Below are positions 47,858-57,373 of a stretch of 64,000 nt of DNA, piece by piece. The notes beneath the pieces were generated by a model. The model saw only the letters and a list, made by a program, of their open reading frames with translations. It was not told the DNA's origin and did not search any database. Each line of letters starts with the position of its first letter. Position 1 is the first letter of the stretch. The position numbers and the translations under genes are program-made. Source of the stretch: Gammaproteobacteria bacterium (GTDB lineage: Bacteria; Pseudomonadota; Gammaproteobacteria; AKS1); NCBI GenBank assembly GCA_027006175.1, contig JALTKS010000006.1:1-64000 (forward strand), written 5' to 3'.

Positions 47858-48493
47858 ATGGCACTAACAAACAGACATCAATTAATTGCGAGCGAAGGAC
47901 ATCTCTTTATAACGCTAAGCATTGTTGCTGCAGGTATTTTGGGTCATTATTTTGGTTGGCTGGAAATGTCGCCGCTATGGTTGATACCTGTGTTGTTAAT
48001 ATTTATGTTCCGAGATCCCACTCGCCACATTCCTCCTGAGCCTTTAGCTGTATTAAGCCCGGTTGATGCGGAAGTGTTAGCGATAGAAGATATACGAGAT
48101 GGATTTATTGATCGCGATGCAAAAAAAATTGTTTTAGGGATGGGTATTTTTGATATCTATTCTATTCGCAGCCCAATTGAGGGCAAGGTTGTACATCAAT
48201 GGTATGTTGATAAGGAAACAGCGGTGTCTGATGCGCCACAATTTGCGCAGTGGATTAAAACAGACGAAGATGATGATGTTTTGCTGGCTATTTATCGCGG
48301 GCGCATCATGCCGAGACCACGTTGTTATGTGCAAATTGGCGAGCGTTTAGGGCAAGGACAGCGTTGTGGTTTCATGAGTTTCGGTGCTCGTATTGAAGTG
48401 TATGTTCCTGTTACCGCACGTATTGATGTAACGGTGGGGCAGCGTTTGGTAGCAGGTGAGCACCCGTTGGCACACTTTATTCACCATCATTAA
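47858..48493 (+). CDS. psd: Phosphatidylserine decarboxylase family protein lacking the pyruvoyl Ser
   Basis: 211 aa from ATG 47858. Short-type Psd architecture: two N-terminal hydrophobic segments, 'FRDPTRHIPPEPLAVLSPVD', 'MGIFDIYSIRSPIEGKVVHQ', 'QIGERLGQGQRCGFMSFGAR'. In short Psd proteins the last block normally reads FGSR and the Ser becomes the pyruvoyl cofactor after self-cleavage. Here it is FGAR. The gene order psd-pssA fits phosphatidylethanolamine synthesis, but without that Ser the canonical mechanism is not possible. The start at 47834 in the track would lie in the terminator. Confidence 0.85.
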   Translation: MALTNRHQLIASEGHLFITLSIVAAGILGHYFGWLEMSPLWLIPVLLIFMFRDPTRHIPPEPLAVLSPVDAEVLAIEDIRDGFIDRDAKKIVLGMGIFDIYSIRSPIEGKVVHQWYVDKETAVSDAPQFAQWIKTDEDDDVLLAIYRGRIMPRPRCYVQIGERLGQGQRCGFMSFGARIEVYVPVTARIDVTVGQRLVAGEHPLAHFIHHH

Positions 48494-48573
48494 TGAGCAA
48501 AAATGGCTCATAAAATCGGCAGACTAATTCTTTCCTGCTATGATCTAGTTATCTTGAAGAGTAAGGTCACGTT

Positions 48574-49335
48574 ATGACGGAACCAGAACATATCCATAAG
48601 CAGCGTAGCAAAGGCATCTATTTGCTACCCAACCTATTTACCACTGCCGGTCTGTTCGCGGGTTTTTACGCCATTATTGCGGCGGTTGATGGACATTTTG
48701 CCAATGCAGCAATTGCTATCTTTGTTGCGCTGATTATGGATGGCATGGATGGACGCGTTGCGCGTATGACACATACCGAAAGTGATTTTGGTGCTGAATA
48801 TGACAGCATGGCAGACATGGTCTCATTTGGTTTAGCGCCTGCATTGGTTATTCATCAGTGGGCACTGACTTCATGGGGGAAAATAGGCTGGTTAGCCGCC
48901 TTTGTTTTTGCAGCATGTGCTGCATTACGTTTAGCACGTTTTAATACTCAGGTTGGTATTGCCGACAAGCGATATTTCCAGGGTTTAGCGAGTCCTGCTG
49001 CTGCCTCATTAATTGCTGGTTTTGTTTGGCTTGGAGTGGATTTTGGTTGGGAAGGAACAGATAAAAGTCTGATTGCCATTGTTGTGAGTATTGGCGCAGG
49101 TATCTTGATGGTCAGTAATCTTCGTTACCATAGTTTTAAACAATTTGATCTGCGTGGCAAAGTCCCTTTTATTGTTATCGTTGCGTTGATGCTGGCATTT
49201 GCAGTGATTTATTTGCACCCTCCTGTCGTATTGTTCATCGGCTTCTTCGTGTATGCGATTTCTGGACCGACCATGGCAGTATTAAAATACAAAGAGCGTC
49301 ATCAAGAGAAGAGCAAGTCTGATAAAGCCGCTTAA
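48574..49335 (+). CDS. pssA: CDP-diacylglycerol-serine O-phosphatidyltransferase
   Basis: 253 aa membrane enzyme of the CDP-alcohol type. It has 'LLPNLFTTAGLFAGFYAI' and the catalytic signature 'MDGMDGRVARMTHTESDFGA' continuing with 'EYDSMADMVSFGLAPALV', followed by further helices. It makes phosphatidylserine, the substrate of Psd, whose gene is 80 bp upstream. The charged tail KERHQEKSKSDKAA is cytosolic. Confidence 0.96.
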   Translation: MTEPEHIHKQRSKGIYLLPNLFTTAGLFAGFYAIIAAVDGHFANAAIAIFVALIMDGMDGRVARMTHTESDFGAEYDSMADMVSFGLAPALVIHQWALTSWGKIGWLAAFVFAACAALRLARFNTQVGIADKRYFQGLASPAAASLIAGFVWLGVDFGWEGTDKSLIAIVVSIGAGILMVSNLRYHSFKQFDLRGKVPFIVIVALMLAFAVIYLHPPVVLFIGFFVYAISGPTMAVLKYKERHQEKSKSDKAA

Positions 49336-49343
49336 CGCCTTAT

Positions 49344-51362
49344 TTAAAACCAGTCTTGCCTGTTTTCAGCCACGTGCATTAGTGCGGCAACGACTTGCTT
49401 GTCATATAGTTTTCCTGATTCTTTATAAAGCTGATCTAAAATGTCCTTGGTTGATAGTGGATCGCGATAAGCGCGCGGACTCTGCATGGCAACGAAGGCA
49501 TTGGCAACGGCTAAAATTTTAGCTGTTATCAGAATCTGATCACCATTGATTTTACCTGGGTAGCCAGTGCCATCAACGTGTTCATTTTTTTGTGCAATCG
49601 TTTCTAATACAGGACCATCGAAATCCAAATCAACTAATATGCTGGAAGTTTGTTGAATGGTTGTTTGTAGTGTTTCACGTTCTTCATCGGTAAGCTCGGT
49701 TGTTTTCTCCAAAATTTCTCTAGGAATGAATAATTTGCCAATATTGGCCAGACATGCTGCTAGCTCAAGTGTTTCGATATCTGCATCGGAAAGATTAATT
49801 TCCTGGGCGATTGAACGAGCAAGTTTAGTAGTCTTGGCTGAATGATTGGCGCTGTCTGGCACATAACTGTCGATAACATGTGTCAACGTCTGTACAAGGT
49901 GCTTCATTAAACGTTTGTGTTTATCTTCTGCATTCCGTAGGTCGGTAATATCATGAAGTACAATTAATGTATTGTATTCATTGATAGGGAAAAAACTACA
50001 GTGATAAGTTTTTTGTAGTTTATTAAATATTAATTCATTTACTGTAATAACAATACGGTTATTTTTATGTGAGTCTGATACGTAATTTTCAATTATACTT
50101 CCGGTTTCAGGCCCAAAGCTTGCTGCCAGGCTCTTTCCGACAAGATCATCAGGTGTTAGTTTAAAGAGAGACGCAACAGGAAGATTGGAAAACTGAATTT
50201 GTAACTGATTATCAATAATCAAAATTAAATCACCGATATTATTGGTGACTGTTTGTAAAACGTTTTTTTGCTGGGAGAGTAGTGCTGATTTCTCTTGTAG
50301 TGCAGTTGCATATTTTTGAGCGTATAGGCTCGCACCATGTCGCCATGAAGCAATAAGAATAAATAATAGTGCGGCTAAACCAAGTGAGAAAGAAATGATC
50401 AGAGATTGTCTTTGGGATTCTGATGCATCTAATGCTTCTATGGATGAAATCGTTTGCAATAATAGCCAATTTGTATCTTTAATTTCGCGGCTTATAAAAA
50501 GAATATCCTGATCATTGTAATTTTTCTTAATAGAAAAAGCGCCAGGGTTATCTAATGCATATGCAGCAGCAAGATTTGATGCATCATGAGGCAATTTAAG
50601 AAACATGCTCGAGTGATTTGCGTTGTTCTTGTTTAGGTAAATAACAGAGTTATGGTATCGACGAACGAGAATGCTTTCATCGCTTTTTGTGCTAAATATT
50701 TCTTTGTTGAGCAAAGGGTAAAGACTGTTACTTAAAGTTCTGGTGCCAATAATACTATAGTTATTAAGAACAGGAACAATGAAGGTAATTACTTGTTCAT
50801 TATGCTGGTCTAAATAAATATCTCGGATTTGCTTACGCCTGCTCCCAGCGACTTGTCGGGTTTTTTCGAGTGTTAGTTTATCGGGTTTAGGCATGCCGGG
50901 TGTTGCTACAATGACCTTGCCCTGATTTGACAGGATCGCAATACCAGAGTGTCTGATAGTAGGTATGTTAGCCTTGATTGGGCTTGGAGCAATATTTTCA
51001 AGGAAGCCATTTTTGTTTGCTGTCTGGGTTAATAAATTTATAAGGTAGGTACGTTGCGCCAGTTGAATGTTGTTATAATTGGTTTCATCGCCTTTGGATA
51101 ATTGTGACAAGTAAAGTTGTAAAGATTGATTTCTGGCAAGAGAAGTTAATGTGTCATATTGTGTTGACATCCAATCGCTTAGTAAGTCTTCACGAACATC
51201 GGCCATTAACGATAGACGATATTGCCAATTTTGAATTTCTCTCTCATATTCGTTGTTGGAGAGTTTATTAATTAACCCAATGCCGATGCCAATAATAGCA
51301 ATGAGTATAATGAGTGCAAGCCATTTGGAAAATTTAGTTTGTAATAACGATACCGGTTTCAT
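49344..51362 (-). CDS. Membrane sensor with PAS and degenerate HD-GYP domain
   Basis: About 672 aa from ATG 51362. The track's 51413 start overlaps the preceding gene. A helix at about 13-33, a large periplasmic CACHE-like region, a second helix near 320-342 and a PAS domain ('VTNNIGDLILIIDNQLQIQF') lead to an HD-GYP fold. The fold keeps 'NHSAKTTKLARSIAQEINLS' and 'DGTGYPGKI', but the HD pair is AN ('LAACLANIGKLFIPREILEK'), the HHE triad is KNE and the later Asp is Asn ('AVANAFVAM'). It is therefore probably catalytically dead and perhaps a c-di-GMP receptor. It directly follows a LapG-like gene. Confidence 0.85.
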   Translation of the reverse strand: MKPVSLLQTKFSKWLALIILIAIIGIGIGLINKLSNNEYEREIQNWQYRLSLMADVREDLLSDWMSTQYDTLTSLARNQSLQLYLSQLSKGDETNYNNIQLAQRTYLINLLTQTANKNGFLENIAPSPIKANIPTIRHSGIAILSNQGKVIVATPGMPKPDKLTLEKTRQVAGSRRKQIRDIYLDQHNEQVITFIVPVLNNYSIIGTRTLSNSLYPLLNKEIFSTKSDESILVRRYHNSVIYLNKNNANHSSMFLKLPHDASNLAAAYALDNPGAFSIKKNYNDQDILFISREIKDTNWLLLQTISSIEALDASESQRQSLIISFSLGLAALLFILIASWRHGASLYAQKYATALQEKSALLSQQKNVLQTVTNNIGDLILIIDNQLQIQFSNLPVASLFKLTPDDLVGKSLAASFGPETGSIIENYVSDSHKNNRIVITVNELIFNKLQKTYHCSFFPINEYNTLIVLHDITDLRNAEDKHKRLMKHLVQTLTHVIDSYVPDSANHSAKTTKLARSIAQEINLSDADIETLELAACLANIGKLFIPREILEKTTELTDEERETLQTTIQQTSSILVDLDFDGPVLETIAQKNEHVDGTGYPGKINGDQILITAKILAVANAFVAMQSPRAYRDPLSTKDILDQLYKESGKLYDKQVVAALMHVAENRQDWF

Positions 51363-51388
51363 AGGTACCTGATCCTTTTTTTGCCAGC

Positions 51389-52063
51389 TTATGAGGGTAA
51401 ATGAATCCACCATTCCCTCTCATTAAGAGAGTATATTGGAATGTAGTGCAGAATATTTTTGTCGGATAAAATTTCATTAACCTGATTGTCTAAAATTAAT
51501 GTATCACCGTCCAGATAAACAGCGAGTATGGCATGAGGAATACCCAGGTTAGTGTCTTCTAAAACGACTATTCGGCTTTGTAACTTTGTATGTCCAAGCC
51601 AACGCAATGAAAGTAGTTTGGTGATGGCGTAGTCTTCACAGTCACCACCGCGCTTAAGAAATTGCTTTGGGATAGCCCAGTAATCCTCTAAATTATAGTT
51701 ATCAATATCCAGGATATATTCTTTTTTGTTTGCATAGAGATTAATGTTTTTTAACTGGGTACGGATATTTTGTCCTTTAAGTGTTTCCAGATAGTCTAAC
51801 CATTGTTTTAAATGGCAGCGGTTAAATTGTTGGCTGTTGCAATTACCTTCGGGAATATCTTCGCGAACATGTCGGTCGAGCACACTCAACCATTGCGGAA
51901 AAATGCTTAAGTCAGTTTGTTTTGATTCTATACTGCCAAATACACCAGCAGCATGGGCAAAAGAGGGGTTAAAACTAAAAATCAGTAAAATGCTTACAAA
52001 TGCCATGAGTAAGCGAGAACGCCACTTATTTGGCGAAAACGGATAAAAATAGATACCCAACAC
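51389..52063 (-). CDS. LapG-like periplasmic transglutaminase-fold cysteine protease
   Basis: 224 aa, GTG start with GGAAG site. An N-terminal helix/signal is followed by a BTLCP domain with the Cys in 'LKRGGDCEDYAITKLLSL', the His in 'NLGIPHAILAVY' and the Asp in 'LILDNQVNEI'. 'YNLEDYWAIP' matches the calcium-site region of LapG. LapG cleaves the N-terminus of giant adhesins in the periplasm when LapD releases it. Here the neighbour is a degenerate HD-GYP sensor, not a GGDEF-EAL LapD. No adhesin gene is in the window. Confidence 0.87.
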   Translation of the reverse strand: MLGIYFYPFSPNKWRSRLLMAFVSILLIFSFNPSFAHAAGVFGSIESKQTDLSIFPQWLSVLDRHVREDIPEGNCNSQQFNRCHLKQWLDYLETLKGQNIRTQLKNINLYANKKEYILDIDNYNLEDYWAIPKQFLKRGGDCEDYAITKLLSLRWLGHTKLQSRIVVLEDTNLGIPHAILAVYLDGDTLILDNQVNEILSDKNILHYIPIYSLNEREWWIHLPS

Positions 52064-52291
52064 ATTAGCTTCCTTATGTAATTATCTGATATTAAGACAA
52101 TATTATCGAACAAGCTATTTTTTACGATGAATACTTGTGTCAAAGAACTGTCACTAGTTCAAAACATCATATAACTCTTGGATTTTCAAAGCGTTAATGT
52201 CATTGTATAGTCTACGGCATTTATATAAAATATGTTGTATATCGTGGCGTGGGGAAGCGATATACGTTTTTCGGTAATAGGGTGGGGATGT

Positions 52292-53572
52292 ATGGCTTTA
52301 AAGTTACGTCAATTTGGTGTCGTGCTAGCACTGATCAGCTCGTTGTCTGTTGTTACCGGTGAGGTAGTGGCTGCAGATGCTGAAGCAGAGTTTAAAAAAG
52401 CCATGGCGGCCAGAAATAGCGGTGAGCTTGATGACTCCATTGTTATTTTTGAATCCATTCTTAGTCAAGAACCCTTATTACATCGTGCCAGGTTAGAGTT
52501 GGCGGTTGCTTACTATAGAGCAACGCGGTTTGATGAGGCGGAAAAAAATGCCAAGAAAGTACTGGCTGATCCCAAGACTCCAGCATCAGTGCGTGTTTCT
52601 ATAATTGCTTTTCTCGCTAAAATAAAATCAGAACGCAAGCGTTTCGAAAAAGTCGATAGTCGTTCGGGTGTATCTGTTTCGGCAGGGTATCTGTATGACA
52701 CAAATGTAAATGTTGGTCCTAACTCAGATATTATTAATCTTGGTACGACAACACTTCGCCTAGGGGCTGGCTCCAAGCCACAAGGTGATAGTGCGATCAC
52801 TTTATCGGGTACATTTAATTACAGTTACCAAACAGGCAAAGTTCTTAATATGGGTGGCAGATCGGCCGCGGTATTATGGCAATCGCAGGCATCTGTTTAT
52901 AGTAAACAATATGAGGATTTGTCTGAATTTAATTTGGATGTGGTGAGTTTAAGCACGGGTCTCGCTTTCGTTGCACCGGGTCACTGGCGTAGCAATGTTA
53001 GCTTGCAAGTTGATAATATTGAATTAGGCAGTGACTCGCTGGCTTTTTATACAACGCTTTTACCCAGTATTACCTGGCAGCTGAATAAAACAACAGACTT
53101 ATCGGTTAAAGCCTCGTTTGCGGATCGCGATTTTAAGCAACGCAATGATCAAGGGCGAAACAGTTTTTATAAATCGGTTGGTCTTACGCTAGGTAAGCGC
53201 TATATGAAAGGTAAGTTGTCATTACAGGCAGGCGTAAGCTTATTTGATGAAAATGCCAGGGATGATCGTTTTAGCCGTGATGGCGCGAAAGTGTTTTTAG
53301 GTGCGAACTGGCAAGCATGGAAAAATGGTTTAGTGTATGCGAGCGTCAGTCAGCGAGATGCTAAACATGATGCACCTGAGCCTCTCTTTAATGAAAAAAG
53401 AGATGAGCGTGAACAGCGTTTTGCACTTGGTTTTCGGCATCAATTCAGTGGCAGCTATTTTGATAAGTGGGTATTAAAAGGTAGTTATAGCAATACGGAT
53501 AATGCTTCTAATGTAGATATTTTTAAATATGATCGGGAAGTAACAAACGTTACATTTTCCAGAAATTTTTAG
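52292..53572 (+). CDS. Slam-like outer membrane protein (TPR + DUF560)
   Basis: 426 aa from ATG 52292 (GGGG-rich ribosome site). Signal peptide ending 'EVVAADA', a TPR region at about 35-115 ('ILSQEPLLHRARLELAVAYY' and 'ATRFDEAEKNAKKVLAD') and a C-terminal DUF560 beta-barrel with alternating aromatic strands, ending 'TNVTFSRNF'. Slam/DUF560 proteins move lipidated or soluble cargo across the outer membrane (type XI secretion). The next gene, 54 bp on, encodes a plausible cargo. Confidence 0.85.
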   Translation: MALKLRQFGVVLALISSLSVVTGEVVAADAEAEFKKAMAARNSGELDDSIVIFESILSQEPLLHRARLELAVAYYRATRFDEAEKNAKKVLADPKTPASVRVSIIAFLAKIKSERKRFEKVDSRSGVSVSAGYLYDTNVNVGPNSDIINLGTTTLRLGAGSKPQGDSAITLSGTFNYSYQTGKVLNMGGRSAAVLWQSQASVYSKQYEDLSEFNLDVVSLSTGLAFVAPGHWRSNVSLQVDNIELGSDSLAFYTTLLPSITWQLNKTTDLSVKASFADRDFKQRNDQGRNSFYKSVGLTLGKRYMKGKLSLQAGVSLFDENARDDRFSRDGAKVFLGANWQAWKNGLVYASVSQRDAKHDAPEPLFNEKRDEREQRFALGFRHQFSGSYFDKWVLKGSYSNTDNASNVDIFKYDREVTNVTFSRNF

Positions 53573-53626
53573 GAAACAGGCAACATAAAATTGATGTCAA
53601 TGCTTGTTCAGGTGGGGAGAACTATC

Positions 53627-54757
53627 ATGAGTAAATATAATTTAGTTTCAAGGTTCGTGGCACTATCATTAGCGACCATCACAACGTCAGCTTATGCTAT
53701 TACGGAAGAAGACTCTGTGCATAGCTGGGGGCCATGGGAAACATTGGTTCAGCCAGCTGCTGGTCCCCAAGCACCGGTTCCAATAACCTTATCAGGTCCT
53801 GTCGTACCGGGTTTTGGAGCGGGTGATGCTAGTCAATTCACTGCTCTTATTACAACACCAACGTCAACATCTACAACATCTGCTACGGAGTCGATATGTG
53901 CAGCTGGTTCAGCTTGTAGTTATGCATTGATTTATTCTCAAACAGGAATTAATCAAACCTCACGACAAACAGCAACAGCAACATTGTCTCCAATCCCTGT
54001 TGGTATTCGTGTTGCTGTTGATGGATTACTGGACATACAAGGTCCACTTGCTCTTGGCGATGGTGCTCAAGATACAACCACTTTAAATGTAACGAGTACC
54101 ACGGCACTGGCTTTAACTTTAGGCATCGAAAATGCACCGGTTACTTATAACTTAGGAGGTAATTGGTCAACATTTTCTATAGCCGATGGGTTTGCTTTTA
54201 TGAATGGTAAGACTGTTAATCCTATAAATACACCTTTTGCTTATGGTGATGCAACCATAGCTAGAGTTGTTGATGGTCGAGGCACTTTTACAAAAGCTAA
54301 CTTTATCTTTGGTGAAAGCACAGGAGTTAGTGATTTAAATGATTTAAACGCAGGCAATGTTACAGCAAACTACAATGGCAATGGGTTGTTAAGCCGTGGT
54401 ACGCAAGTAAATATAGCGGTTAATTTTGGTGAAGGCACGTGGAACGGTTCATGGAACGGTGGCAGTGATGCTGCGGGTATTAGTCCAACCCTGAGTACAG
54501 ATGGTGTAAAGGTTTTGACAGGTGTCGTTGGATTTAATGCAAGTGGTACTATTGATGGTGCTAATATTGTTTCAAACGTCATTTCTGCGAATGATGCCTC
54601 GGCTATTTCAGGGACAGTTAATGGCTCATTTTTTGGTAACAATGCGGGTTCATTAGCGGGTGCCGTTAATATTAACAAAACCAGAACGGATGGCACTTAT
54701 ACGGATAGTAATTATCAGGATTTATTTGTGACAACAATAAACGCAGGTGAACAATAA
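53627..54757 (+). CDS. TbpB-barrel-like secreted protein, putative Slam cargo
   Basis: 376 aa from ATG 53627 (GGGGAG site). A signal peptide ends 'TTSAYA' with no lipobox, so it would be soluble. After a Thr/Ser/Pro-rich region with one Cys pair ('ICAAGSACSY') comes a beta-rich domain with 'NIAVNFGEGTWNGSWNGG' and 'ISGTVNGSFFGNNAGSLAGA'. The last resembles the GxFyGpnAxELgG motif of transferrin-binding protein barrels. Such barrels are the recognition module of Slam cargo. The ligand (haem, metal or other) is unknown. Confidence 0.75.
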   Translation: MSKYNLVSRFVALSLATITTSAYAITEEDSVHSWGPWETLVQPAAGPQAPVPITLSGPVVPGFGAGDASQFTALITTPTSTSTTSATESICAAGSACSYALIYSQTGINQTSRQTATATLSPIPVGIRVAVDGLLDIQGPLALGDGAQDTTTLNVTSTTALALTLGIENAPVTYNLGGNWSTFSIADGFAFMNGKTVNPINTPFAYGDATIARVVDGRGTFTKANFIFGESTGVSDLNDLNAGNVTANYNGNGLLSRGTQVNIAVNFGEGTWNGSWNGGSDAAGISPTLSTDGVKVLTGVVGFNASGTIDGANIVSNVISANDASAISGTVNGSFFGNNAGSLAGAVNINKTRTDGTYTDSNYQDLFVTTINAGEQ

Positions 54758-54790
54758 AGATATGTTTTAGTGACAGAATGGAATTAAAAG

Positions 54791-54814
54791 AGGTGGCTAT
54801 AGGCCGCCTTTTTT
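54791..54814 (+). terminator. Rho-independent terminator of the Slam-cargo pair
   Basis: AGGTGGC-tatag-GCCGCCT, one G-T wobble, followed by TTTTT, about 33 bp after the cargo stop. Confidence 0.75.
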
Positions 54815-54948
54815 ATGGTTATTAATACTTGGCAAATCCAGAACTAGAGGCTATAGTATCGCTCATGAACAATAAGTCACATAGCTTAGCATTCCAGAAG
54901 GCTCATCCGAGTCAGGCTGCTTTGTGCCTAAATGCTCTTTTCCTGCTC

Positions 54949-54993
54949 CTGCCGTAAGGCAGACATACACACCCCCTATACCCTGGCGAGGGT
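54949..54993 (+). promoter_or_regulatory. Pair of short hairpins upstream of leuA
   Basis: CTGCC-GTAA-GGCAG (54949-54962) and ACCCT-GGCG-AGGGT (54980-54993), the first with a GNRA-type tetraloop, lie 110-150 bp before leuA and are followed by two TCAGTAGAA copies at about 54993 and 55022. This could be a structured 5' leader. No leucine-rich leader peptide was found. The remainder of the 54815-55100 gap shows nothing else. Confidence 0.35.
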
Positions 54994-55100
54994 CAGTAGA
55001 AACGCATAAATCAGACAAAAATCAGTAGAATACGGCCTAGAACCATGCCCATTAGCAGCTGCGAGTGGTAAAATGCCGTCAGAATTGTATGGAGTAGGAC

Positions 55101-56645
55101 ATGAGTGACAAATTAATTATTTTTGATACGACCTTGCGTGACGGTGAGCAAAGCCCTGGTGCATCCATGACAAAGGATGAAAAGGTACGTATTGCGAAAG
55201 CGCTTGAGAAAATGCGCGTGGATGTGATTGAGGCAGGATTTCCGATCGCATCTCAAGGTGACTTTGAGTCGGTTAAGGCAGTCGCCGATATTGTGCAAGA
55301 CAGTACTATCTGTGGCTTGGCGCGTGCCCTGGACAAAGATATTGATCGTGCGGGTGAAGCACTTAAAGGTGCTAATTCAGCACGTATTCATACGTTTATT
55401 GCAACATCACCGATCCACATGCAAGAAAAATTACGCATGTCTCCCGATCAGGTGCTTGAGCAAGCTGTTGCCGCAGTTACCCGTGCTCGCCAGCATACGG
55501 ATAATGTTGAATTCTCACCAGAAGATGCGGGTCGTTCAGACCTGGATTTCTTATGTCGTGTACTTGAAGCAGTGATTGATGCCGGTGCAACAACATTGAA
55601 TATTCCAGATACGGTGGGTTATAACTTGCCACATCAATTTGGAGAGTTGATTTATAACTTGCGTGAAAAAATTCCTAATTCGGACAAAGCAATTTTTTCA
55701 GTGCATTGTCATAACGATCTTGGTTTAGCTGTATCCAATTCATTGTCTGCGGTATTGAATGGCGCACGACAAGTTGAGTGTACCATTAACGGTTTGGGTG
55801 AACGGGCAGGTAATGCGTCACTTGAAGAAGTCGTCATGGCAGTGCGGACGCGCCAGGATATATTTAGTTGTGATACGAATCTTGATGCCACTCAAATCAT
55901 GACCTGTTCACGTCTTGTGTCGGGTATTACCGGTTTTGCAGTGCAACCCAATAAAGCGATTGTGGGTGCGAATGCTTTTGCACATGAATCGGGGATACAT
56001 CAGGATGGTGTATTAAAGAAACGTGAGACTTACGAAATTATGCGAGCTGAAGATGTTGGTTGGTCAGCTAATCGCATGGTGTTGGGTAAGCATTCAGGGC
56101 GGAATGCTTTTCGTACTCGCATGCAGGAATTAGGCTTTAGTTTTGATTCCGAAGACGATGTGAATAATGCCTTCTCTCGTTTTAAAGATCTTGCGGATAA
56201 AAAGCATGAAATTTTTGATGAGGATTTACAATCATTAATGACAGAGGCAGGCATTGAGGCTGAAAACGAACTATTCAAATTAGTATCGTTGAAAGTATGC
56301 AGCGAAACAGGTGAGAAACCGGATGCAAATATTAGCTTATGGGTTGATGGCGAAGAAAAGTCCGCGCATTCAGAAGGTGGTGGACCAGTTGATGCAGCAT
56401 TTCGTGCGATAGAAAAAATTGTTGTAAGCGATACTGAGTTACAGCTTTATTCGGTCAACAATATTACCACGGGTACAGACTCTCAAGGCGAAGTAACTGT
56501 GCGACTTGAGAAGGGTGGCAGTATTGTTAATGGGCAAGGTGCTGATACAGATATTGTTATTGCTTCAGCAAAAGCATATATCAATGCACTCAATAAAATT
56601 ATACGTCCCTCGGAACGTTCACACCCTCAAGCGGGCGATGTGTAA
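55101..56645 (+). CDS. leuA: 2-isopropylmalate synthase
   Basis: 514 aa. Condenses acetyl-CoA with 2-oxoisovalerate, the first step of leucine synthesis. The active-site motif is '[20 protein letters not shown]', the metal His pair is in '[17 protein letters not shown]', and '[19 protein letters not shown]' is typical. A C-terminal leucine-binding regulatory domain occupies about residues 390-510. A GGAGTAGG ribosome site precedes the ATG. Confidence 0.97.
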   Translation: MSDKLIIFDTTLRDGEQSPGASMTKDEKVRIAKALEKMRVDVIEAGFPIASQGDFESVKAVADIVQDSTICGLARALDKDIDRAGEALKGANSARIHTFIATSPIHMQEKLRMSPDQVLEQAVAAVTRARQHTDNVEFSPEDAGRSDLDFLCRVLEAVIDAGATTLNIPDTVGYNLPHQFGELIYNLREKIPNSDKAIFSVHCHNDLGLAVSNSLSAVLNGARQVECTINGLGERAGNASLEEVVMAVRTRQDIFSCDTNLDATQIMTCSRLVSGITGFAVQPNKAIVGANAFAHESGIHQDGVLKKRETYEIMRAEDVGWSANRMVLGKHSGRNAFRTRMQELGFSFDSEDDVNNAFSRFKDLADKKHEIFDEDLQSLMTEAGIEAENELFKLVSLKVCSETGEKPDANISLWVDGEEKSAHSEGGGPVDAAFRAIEKIVVSDTELQLYSVNNITTGTDSQGEVTVRLEKGGSIVNGQGADTDIVIASAKAYINALNKIIRPSERSHPQAGDV

Positions 56646-56653
56646 TTAGTCTT

Positions 56654-57373
56654 ATGCGTGAACAGTATCTACAAGAAATGGGAATCACCCGCTGGGTCAG
56701 GCGTGAGCCTGACTCAGTTGTTGTAGGTAACGTTGTACCCGAACCTGCTGAAGAAACGACAGAAGTAGAATTAACCGTGGTGCAAACGCCAGACAGTCAT
56801 ATGGTGAATGAGCTTGATTGGCCAGAACTGCAGCAACAGGTTTCAGATTGTGTTGCTTGTGACTTACATGCCAGCCGAAGCCAGACAGTATTTGGTGCAG
56901 GTTACCAACAAGCTGACTGGATGATTATTGGTGAAGCACCCGGTAACGAGGAAGAGCAACAAGGTGAGCCTTTTATGGGGCAATCGGGTCAATTATTAAC
57001 GGCAATGATTGAAGCCATGGGATTGAAGCGTGAACAGGTTTATATAACGAATATTCTTAAATGCCGACCACCTGAAAATCGTGATCCGGTTAAAGACGAG
57101 ATACTGGCTTGTCATGCTTTCTTAAGAAGACAAATAGAATTATTGCAACCTAAAATAATTCTATTACTTGGGCGTGTAGCGGCACAAAGCGTGTTGGATA
57201 CCGATGCATTGATGAAAGACATACATGGAAAAGTATTCAAATATAAAGAGACAGAAATACCGGTTGTTGCTACCTATCACCCTGCTTACTTGTTGCGAGC
57301 ACCGGGTGAAAAACGTAAAGCATGGCAAGACCTACAAATAGCGATGAACATTGTATCTGGTGAAGCAACATGA
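56654..57373 (+). CDS. Iron-sulfur uracil-DNA glycosylase (type 4-like)
   Basis: 239 aa. A variable N-terminal 70 residues is followed by a UDG domain. Fe-S ligands are in 'CVACDLH' and in the pair of 'KCRPPENRDPVKDEILAC'. Motif 1 is 'IGEAPGNEEEQQGEPFMGQS' and motif 2 'ATYHPAYLLRAPGEKRK'. It removes uracil from DNA. It starts 8 bp after leuA and overlaps rimI by 4 bp (ATGA). Confidence 0.92.
   Translation: MREQYLQEMGITRWVRREPDSVVVGNVVPEPAEETTEVELTVVQTPDSHMVNELDWPELQQQVSDCVACDLHASRSQTVFGAGYQQADWMIIGEAPGNEEEQQGEPFMGQSGQLLTAMIEAMGLKREQVYITNILKCRPPENRDPVKDEILACHAFLRRQIELLQPKIILLLGRVAAQSVLDTDALMKDIHGKVFKYKETEIPVVATYHPAYLLRAPGEKRKAWQDLQIAMNIVSGEAT

Noticed and set aside
48490-48514. Short ATGAGC...GCTCAT hairpin between psd and pssA
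   Set aside because: Only six base pairs and no T tract. It is too weak to call a terminator, and psd-pssA may be co-transcribed.
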